The notes under the pieces were generated by a model. The model made no database searches. It was not told the origin of the DNA and was given only the letters and a program-made list of their open reading frames with translations. Made by a program: the position numbers and the translations under genes. This document shows positions 57,367 to 64,000 of a stretch of DNA of 64,000 bases, in pieces (the stretch's first letter is position 1; the number at the start of each line of letters is the position of its first letter). Source of the DNA: Artocarpus heterophyllus (taxonomy: Eukaryota > Streptophyta > Magnoliopsida > Rosales > Moraceae); assembly GCA_025403435.1 (NCBI GenBank), contig CM046340.1, forward strand, positions 28,466,210 to 28,530,209. The letters are read 5' to 3'.

Positions 57367-58772
57367 TAAAGCAGGTGAGACATGTTTCTAAGACCTAAGC
57401 CTTCCAAGTGTCCCTCAAAGCTCTTTGCAGGTAACGTCTTGGTGAAAGGGTCGGTAAAGTTGTTTTCCGACGCTATCTTCACAACTTCCACATCGCCTCG
57501 ATGCACTATCTCTCTAATCAAATGATATTTTCTTTCTATATGCTTTCCTCTTTTGTGGCTTCTAGGTTCTCTTGAATTTGCCGCTGCACCATTGTTGTCA
57601 CAATACAGTGTGAGTGGTTTATCCATGCCTGGAACTACTTCCAAATCATTTAAGAACTTACGGAGCCAAACAGCTTCTTTAGCTGCTTCACAAGTAGCCA
57701 CATATTCTGCTTCCATAGTTGAATTAGCAATACAAGATTGTTTGATGCTTCTCCAAACTATGGCTCCACCACCAAAAGTAAACACTAATCCACACGTAGA
57801 TTTACGTGTGTCTTTGTCTGATTGAAAATCAGAATCAGTGTATCCAATGGGAATCAAAGTCTCACCAGAATAAACTAGCATATAGTTTCTCGTTCTCCTA
57901 CGATACTTGAGAATATGTTTAACCGCTACCCAATGATCTAATCCTGGATTGGATTGATACCGACTGACTATACCCACCGCATAGCAAATGTCAGGTCTTG
58001 TACACAACATGGCATACATTAGAATTCCTACTGCAGATGCATAGGGTACCCGTCTCATATTTTCTTCCTCTTGAGGTGTCTTAGGACACTGCTCTTTTGA
58101 AAGATAAACTCCATGACGTGTAGGCAAATTACCTTTCTTGGAGTTTTGCATCGAAAATCTGATAAGCACCTTATCGATATACGATGCCTGAGACAGCACC
58201 AACAGTTTGTTCTTGCGATCTCTTATGAGTTGGATTCCAAGAACATAACTTGCTTCTCCTAAATCTTTCATTTGGAAATTGCTGGCAAGCCATTTCTTTA
58301 CATCAGATAATACGCCTACATCATTCCCAATGAGTAGGATATCATCTACATAAAAAACCAAGAAGACCACCTTCTTATCTTTGATGTACTTGTAGACACA
58401 AGGTTCATCAATATTTTGATCGAAACCATAAGATTTGATCGCTTCATCAAATCTCAAGTTCCAAGATCTTGAAGCTTGCTTGAGTCCATAGATGGACCTC
58501 TGCAACTTGCAAACTTTTTGCTCTTGACCTTTGACTACAAACCCTATCTCATAATCAAGACAAGCAGCAATGGATAAAAGAATCCGAATGGATTTAAGCA
58601 TAGCTACGAGCGAGAAAGTTTCTTCATAGTCAACTCCCTCCTTTTGGGCATAACCCTTTGCCACAAGCCTAGCTTTGAAAGTCTCAACTTTCCCATCCAC
58701 TCCTCTTTTCTTCTTGTAAATCCATTTGCACCCTATGGGTTTTATCCCTTCAGGTAGGTCTACAAGATCCTA
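57366..58772 (-). pseudogene. copia A3 RT and RNase H, with RT motif A deleted
   Basis: A 444-codon open frame (58700-57366) continues the pol frame after a TAG at 58770-58772 (TGG-to-TAG type). It reads [20 protein letters not shown], then SIYGLKQASRSWNLRFDEA, the catalytic box FYVDDILLIGND, and MYAMLCTRPDICYAVGI. RNase H follows with YTDSDFQSDKD, MEAEYVATCEAAKEAVW, LYCDNNGAA and a His-rich HIERKYH. However, near 58550 CLDYEI is followed at once by GFVVKG. A1 has 24 codons between these points, including WQMDVKTAFLNG with the first catalytic Asp. So the frame is open but the polymerase is dead. RNase H residues look intact. Confidence 0.94.
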
Positions 58773-60259
58773 GACTGAATTGGAGTACATGGACTCCATT
58801 TCAAGGTTCATAGCCTCCAGCCATTTTTCCTTCTCAGAAACTTCCATTGCATCATGATATGTCAATGGATCATCTTCACCATTATCAGAGATAGCAACAT
58901 TTGCTTCTCCAAGTTCCCTGTAGCGAGAAGGTGGTCTCACAACCCTCCCACTACGTCGAGGTGGTATGACATTCTGATACGGAGATGTGGTCTCCTCATT
59001 TTGTCCTTCGACAACAGTTGTCAGTTGCGGTCTGATCTGATCAGAAAGTAACTCTTCAAGTACAACTTTGCTACGAGGTTTATAGTTTGTCATATAATCA
59101 TTCTCGAGAAAAGTGGCATTTGTCGATGCCAATACTTTCTTTTCCTGTGGACTATAAAACAAACCTCCCCTTGTTCCCTTTGGGTATCCCATAAATAAGC
59201 ATACTTCAGAACGTGGTTCCAACTTCCCAGTCTTACCTTTCAGCACATGTGTTGGACACCCCCATATACGGATATGTCGCATACTAGGTTTGCGACCATT
59301 CCATAACTCTAAAGGTGTTTTTGAAATAGACTTAGATGGAACTATGTTTAGAAGATATACTGCAGTTTGTAGTGCATATCCCCAAAATGAAATGGGTAAT
59401 GATGAGTGGCTGAGCATGGATCTCACTATATCAAGCAATGTTCTATTTCTTCTCTCTGCAACACCATTTTGTTGTGGTGTTCCAGGTGCGGTGAGTTGTG
59501 ATAGAATACCATGTTCTATCATATAGTCCTTGAATTCAGTATCAAGGTATTCCCCTCCTCGATCAGATCGAAGACTCTTCACTGTCTTTCCTAATTGCTT
59601 TTCAGCTTCTGCTTGGAATTCTTTGAACTTTCCAAAAGTTTTAGATTTTGCATTAGGTATATGTAACCATACCTTGAATAATCATCAATAAATATGACGA
59701 AATATTCGTAACCACCATGTGCTTGTTCATTCATTGGACCACAGACGTCTGAATGTATTAGCTCAAGTGGTTCCTTGGCCCTTTCGCCTTTTGCAGAGAA
59801 AGGCCTCTTAGTCATTTTACCTTCAAGACAAGATTCACAAACTGGTAGAAAACTAACTTTTAGCTCTTTTAAAGGACCTTCCTTTACCAGTCTGTTAATT
59901 CTGTCAAGGTTGACGTGACCTAATCTAAGGTGCCATAGGTATGTTTCATTATTAGAAGAAATCTTTTGCTTCTTGGGTTTAGGTTGTTCAACTTTGAACA
60001 TTTCGGTATTGAGCAGTGCTTTTTCGTTGGGCCTTAAGGTGTAAAGCCCATTTTCCAGATGCGCAGAACAAATATCCAAACCATTTCTAGAAATATTAAC
60101 ATAATTATTATTAAAAGAAACATTAAACATTTGTTCAAACAACCTGGAAACAGAAATCAAATTTCTACAAAAACAAGGAATGTAATAAACATTGTCTAAA
60201 ATTAAAAAACTTATTTCTAAAATAAAGTTTAACAACTCCCACTGCTCTTGCCGAAACAA
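58770..60259 (-). pseudogene. copia A3 integrase and linker
   Basis: The pre-integrase and integrase N-part read 60259-59591 ([60 protein letters not shown]). A small shift near 59640 then moves to 59582-58770 ([42 protein letters not shown]). The HHCC zinc region and all three acidic catalytic residues (HSD, SDRGGEY, AERRNR) are present. The linker ends at a TAG at 58770. It inserts element DNA into the chromosome in intact relatives. Confidence 0.92.
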
Positions 60260-61280
60260 CCTCTCCCGTTCCCACTCTCATCGTTTGTTCCCCGTCAACA
60301 AGCTCCCTTGAAGAACTAAGCATATGCAAAGAAGAACAAACATGGTTAGTTGCCCCTGAATCAATTATCCAAGGTGAAGTATCATCTTCAACTAAACAAG
60401 CTTCTAAAACGAGTAAATATGATTTACCGTTGTTCTTCTTTTCTTTGAGCTCCTGAAGATACTTCTTGCAGTTTCTCTTCCAGTGCCCAACTACGCCGCA
60501 GTGGAAACATTTTCCTTTAGGCTTCTTTTGGTTTGAGCTCTTTTTGTTGTTGTCGCTTTTGTTCTTCTTAGGTTGCCCTCCATTCTTAGACTTACCAGTT
60601 CCTTCAGTCCCCTTCCTCTTCTTATTACATTGGGCAGAAGAGGAGGGTTGAGCTTCTGCAACATTTGCCTCAGCTTCTTTAGTCTTTTCTTTCGAAATAG
60701 ACTCGAAGGTTTGAAGCTCATTAAGCAACTCAGTCATGTTATATTTCAGCTTGTTCATGAAATAGTTGCTTTTGAACTGAAGGAACGCAGGGGAGAGGGT
60801 TTCCAAAATCATCCCCACCTGTGTGGCTTCATCTATCATAGCCCCGTTGACCTCAGCCTCATGGAGATAGTTAACCATGTTGAGAACATGTTCTCTGACC
60901 GAAATCCCTGCCTTCATTTTTGCATTCATTACTGCCTTAATGGCTTTGTGGCGTGCCTTTTCAGAAGGCTTACCAAACATGTCTTGCAGAGACTACATTA
61001 TCTCATAAGCGGTCTCCATGCTTTCGTGCTTCATCCTAAGCACGTCAGACATCCCAGCCAAAAGAAAACAGCGGGCCTTATTATTCGCCTCGATCCAACG
61101 ATCATATGCTTCCCGTTCATTACGAGGAGCATTTGTAGCTGGCTTTGGAGGACATTCCTCCTTCAAGACAAACTTGTAACTTTCGCAAATTAGTACAATG
61201 TTCATGTTACTCTTCCACTTGACGAAATTATCTCCGATTAATTTTTCATTTGAGAGAATTGCGATGATTGGATTAGACAT
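60165..61280 (-). pseudogene. copia A3 gag and protease
   Basis: The start is the ATG at 61280 (MSNPIIAILSNEKL). Gag reads to a TAG at 60993-60995, where the family has a Gln codon (CAG-to-TAG type), and continues 60980-60210. Features: WIEANNKARCFLLAGMSDV, SVREHVLNMVNYLHEAE, a Lys/Asn-rich basic stretch near 60590-60520, the intact zinc knuckle CFHCGVVGHWKRNC near 60510-60470, and the protease site WIIDSGATNHVCSS near 60360. A one-base shift near 60205 ends the frame just before the pre-integrase region. Confidence 0.93.
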
Positions 61281-62862
61281 TATTGCTGTAATAAATAAAT
61301 AAAATAGCATAAATTAAAATGGTTGCATAAACATCATAAATATATGTTTTGGAATAGTAAACGTGATGCATGATGCATATGAAAAACACAAAATATTTTA
61401 CTAATTCCACGATTATTCAATTTTAATAAATAAAGTGCCGCCGTAGGGTAGGTCAAATTATTTATGAATTGAATTGAGACATTCTCAATTAATAAATATA
61501 TTCAAAATATCTCATATTTTCTATATTTATTAATAACCGTTTATTTTGGTCAAGATATAATTAACAATTTAATTATGTCTTTATGAGTGTAACCCACTAT
61601 TTTGGATTTTAACAACTTAACTCAAAATTGCCGCCATAGGGTAGGTCAAGTTTGAAATACATTATAAAATCCTATCTCAAGGAAGCCAACCTTGATATTG
61701 ATTTAAATGGACACCCTTCGTAGGGAGGATGAAATCAAACGCGTCGCGAGGCACCACCTAAATCTCACGGTGTTGTACTAATAGTGGAGACCGTAGGTTA
61801 TATTGTCATATTACCTTCTCCCACTCATTATTTTAAAAGATGTGTTTTATCTTATAAAACATCATATGTTTCATAATTCTAGTAGATAAAAACAATTTTT
61901 AATTACTAGATTATATTATGTGTTAATAGAATCTCATTCTATTTACACTTAAATAAATTACCAGATTTTCTAAAAATCTAAATTTATTATGAATTGTCTA
62001 AGTTACCGAATATTAAACAATTTAAAATTAGATAACTTAGAATTAATGTGAATTTTACCAAGTCTTAACTATTAAAACTAAATTCACATTATTTGGTTGA
62101 TTAATAAATTAAGATTCTGTAAAACCAACCCAATTAATTTAATCTTATTAAATTAATGCTAGCACATATTAAATCATTTTATAAACTCCTTTATAAAAAT
62201 AATATGCCAAGTGTATGCATGTCATGTTACAATAACTATAAGTGGGCACTTTCCTAGATGACATGTTATCATGCAAGAACATGTTATCACAATCATCACA
62301 TGAAAATACAAATGAAAATAAACAATGAATTTTTGACCGGGTCCTTTTGGATAATTAAAATTACAACCCAAAAAATAAAAAATAAAAAAAATAAAATTAC
62401 AGGGGTTTTCTTGTAATTTATACATAATTCCCTGCTCCAATTTTGCAGTCTTCATCAAGTGGTTTATTGTGCAACAATTTGCTGGATTACCTTTGAAATT
62501 TGACAGGCCCAAAGTTCTCAACTGGGCCAAAAAAAAATCCAATGGACATCTTTTTCTTTATCGCTCCACGTGTTGCAAGTGAATGAGAGGAGAGAAGAGA
62601 AAAATAATAATAATAATAATAATAAATTACAAAAATCCTATACCCTTTTATGGGTTTACACATATTGATCTAATCAAACTGAAAATAAAATTATTAATCC
62701 AAAAGGACCATATAATTAACGACCAAAAATCCTTTCATTAAACAACCATTCATCACATGAATAAAAATTAACAAAGATGCAAAGTGCCCACAAACATGCA
62801 TCAAAAACATGATATCATCAAAATAAAATCATGTTTAATTAAAATTATATATGCTATAACCC
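61281..62862 (-). other. Leader of copia A3
   Basis: 1.6 kb, non-coding. Notable points: GCCGCCGTAGGGTAGGTCAA at 61437-61456 and again, as GCCGCCATAGGGTAGGTCAA, at 61630-61649; ACCTTCTCCCACTCA (purine-rich on -) at 61813-61827; and an (AAT)n microsatellite at about 62603-62625. The 106-codon frame within 62222-62542 reads low-complexity sequence and is not conserved in A2. Confidence 0.8.
62603..62625. repeat. (AAT)n microsatellite in the A3 leader
   Basis: Seven to eight AAT units. The A2 leader has a 650-bp GC-richer segment at about this place instead. Confidence 0.85.
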
Positions 62863-62876
62863 GCTCTGATGCCATT
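62863..62876 (-). other. Primer binding site of copia A3
   Basis: On - AATGGCATCAGAGC, next to the LTR; one change from TGGTATCAGAGC, the initiator tRNA-Met site. Confidence 0.9.
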
Positions 62877-64000
62877 TGTTAGAATTAAAATATGAAATGC
62901 AGCGGAAGGAACGGATCGTTGACAAACAAAAATTTTCTGAAAACTTTGTTCATCGGGAATAGATATATAATTTTAATTATAGAAAGCTTTAGGAATTTAT
63001 TACTAACCTTTTGAAGACTATCAGGGTATCTTAGCTTTCCTCTTTGACACCACGATCTTCCAAACTAGGCCTCCACACCAATGGAAAGACGAGTGGGCGT
63101 CAAACTGCAAGAATGAATTTTCCTCACACTTTTCTAAATCTGCTATGTACTCAACACATGAGATAGCAGACATTTTTCTTTAGAGAAGAACTCTCAGTTT
63201 TTCTCTCTAAAAATTATGTGAATCATCAAAATTCATCTGAATAACTGTTATCTCTCCTTTTTATATCTGAGCCATTAGTAATTTTACTTTCCCTTTTCTT
63301 TTTCTTTTTCTTTTTCTTCTTTCTTTGTTTCCCGAATCATTGATCTGGTCTCACACACACATACACATATGCATATATAAGTCACCGTGAAAAGAAGTTT
63401 ACCTTTTTTTTTTTTTTTTTGGGAACCGAATCACTGATTCGGTTCCTTTTATATATATATATATATGTATAAGGGAAACGTGACTTTCACGTTTCCTTCT
63501 TTTTTTTTAAATAATATTATATTAATATATATATATATTAATATATTATAAAATCTTATATATATATATATATATAAAGATTTGGTTCAAAACCATATAT
63601 ATATATAAATCTCAATTAAAAAATAAATCACATTTATTTAAGAATAGATTTTAACAATAATCAATTAATTAACTAATGCTCAGTTAAATGTGATAACATT
63701 TATCACATTACATTATGTGTCATAGAGAACATTTTTCTGTGTCACGTTAATAATTCAAGTGTGAAAAACTTAATTCAGAATTCAATAATTCTGAATTAAA
63801 CATGTATAATTCATTCTATGCAAAAATCCAATATAGTGTTACAGAGGTGGTATTGGGGACCTATGGACCTATAACCCAAGCTCCAATAAATTTGACATTT
63901 AATCAAACTCTTTAATTAATGTGCCAAATTTATTAGTTTCAGTGTTACTCCACTAAAAACCTAAAACTGAACTCTTGAGATTATAGTGAAATTACTCAAA
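62877..64000 (-). repeat. 5' LTR of copia A3, cut by the window end
   Basis: It matches 46325-46768 plus 55833-56520. In element orientation it ends CTAACA beside the primer site. Base 64000 corresponds to about 56520 in the other LTR, so roughly 0.8 kb lies beyond the window. Confidence 0.93.
63256..63265 (-). promoter_or_regulatory. Probable TATA box of the A3 5' LTR
   Basis: On - TATAAAAAGG, about 380 bp before the LTR end and conserved in the other A3 LTR (46705-46714). This is the likely promoter of A3. Confidence 0.55.

Larger units (their letters stand above)
46325..64000 (-). mobile_element. Ty1/copia element A3, nearly complete; right end beyond the window
   Basis: On - from right to left: 5' LTR (62877 to beyond 64000), primer site, 1.6 kb leader, gag-pol (61280-57366), polypurine tract, and 3' LTR (57351-46325) split by the Tekay-type element. 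Matching LTR stretches show few differences, mostly transitions, so A3 is much younger than A1. ATATA precedes the left end (46320-46324); the matching duplication would lie off the window. Coding defects are few but decisive. Confidence 0.92.

Noticed and set aside
57366..58700. A3 pol as an intact, active reverse transcriptase
   Set aside because: The frame is long but lacks motif A with a catalytic Asp, and the upstream polyprotein has stops and shifts.
60573..61193. 206-codon open frame on +
   Set aside because: It is antisense to the A3 gag, whose zinc knuckle and gag motifs read on -. The long frame is a by-product of codon composition.
62222..62542. 106-codon frame on - in the A3 leader
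   Set aside because: It overlaps leader sequence shared with A2, where the frame is not kept. Low complexity; no motif.

Overview
The window is plant nuclear DNA, probably from a eudicot. It is AT-rich, intergenic and made almost entirely of transposable elements inserted into one another. The plant origin is shown by Ty1/copia elements primed by initiator-tRNA-Met, a Ty3/gypsy Tekay/Del-type chromovirus, a CRM-like chromovirus, a gag-only non-autonomous LTR element with a tRNA-Asp-type primer site, and a MuDR-type DNA transposon. I found no convincing intact host gene, no rRNA or tRNA gene and no CRISPR array. The species cannot be named from this sequence. Element names (A, B, C) are working labels for this window.

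Layout. 1-5835: the 3' part of a decayed copia element on + (A1), ending in a 2.1 kb LTR at 3730-5835. That LTR is followed directly by a primer binding site and a second leader (A2), so it also serves as a 5' LTR. 6302-21761: copia element B1 on -, inserted in the A2 leader with the 5-bp target duplication TGCAC. B1 itself contains a CRM-like gypsy element on - (about 12508-18408). 21767-24042: the rest of the A2 leader, with an unexplained GC-richer 650-bp segment, then broken and partly duplicated LTR ends. 24043-30112: remains of a MuDR-like transposon: a Ulp1-like protease fragment on +, a 410-bp tandem array, a full-length but broken transposase on -, and a second tandem array. 30113-37844: two successive copia-B 5' ends on + (B2, then B3 with gag). 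37845-46110: a third copia (C) on -, truncated at both ends and split by a gag-only LTR element on + (38662-44490). 46325-64000: copia A3 on -, nearly complete, with its 5' LTR running off the window. Its 3' LTR is split by the Tekay-type gypsy element at 46769-55827.

Gene function. All coding regions are gag (particle protein), protease, integrase and reverse transcriptase/RNase H of retroelements, or MuDR-type transposase. All carry stops, frameshifts or lost catalytic residues, so nothing here looks autonomous today. A3 and the Tekay element are the youngest: their LTR pairs are very similar and much of their coding sequence is still open.

The most unusual signal is a cluster of GC-rich near-palindromes (arms TCGGC and GCCGA around AG or CT). 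It recurs in the LTRs and leaders of the copia-B family and also in the LTRs of the unrelated Tekay gypsy element. Its copy number differs between the two LTRs of one element. A different GC-rich, rapidly diverging block sits in the LTRs of the gag-only element. All positions were read by eye; boundaries without a target duplication are approximate.
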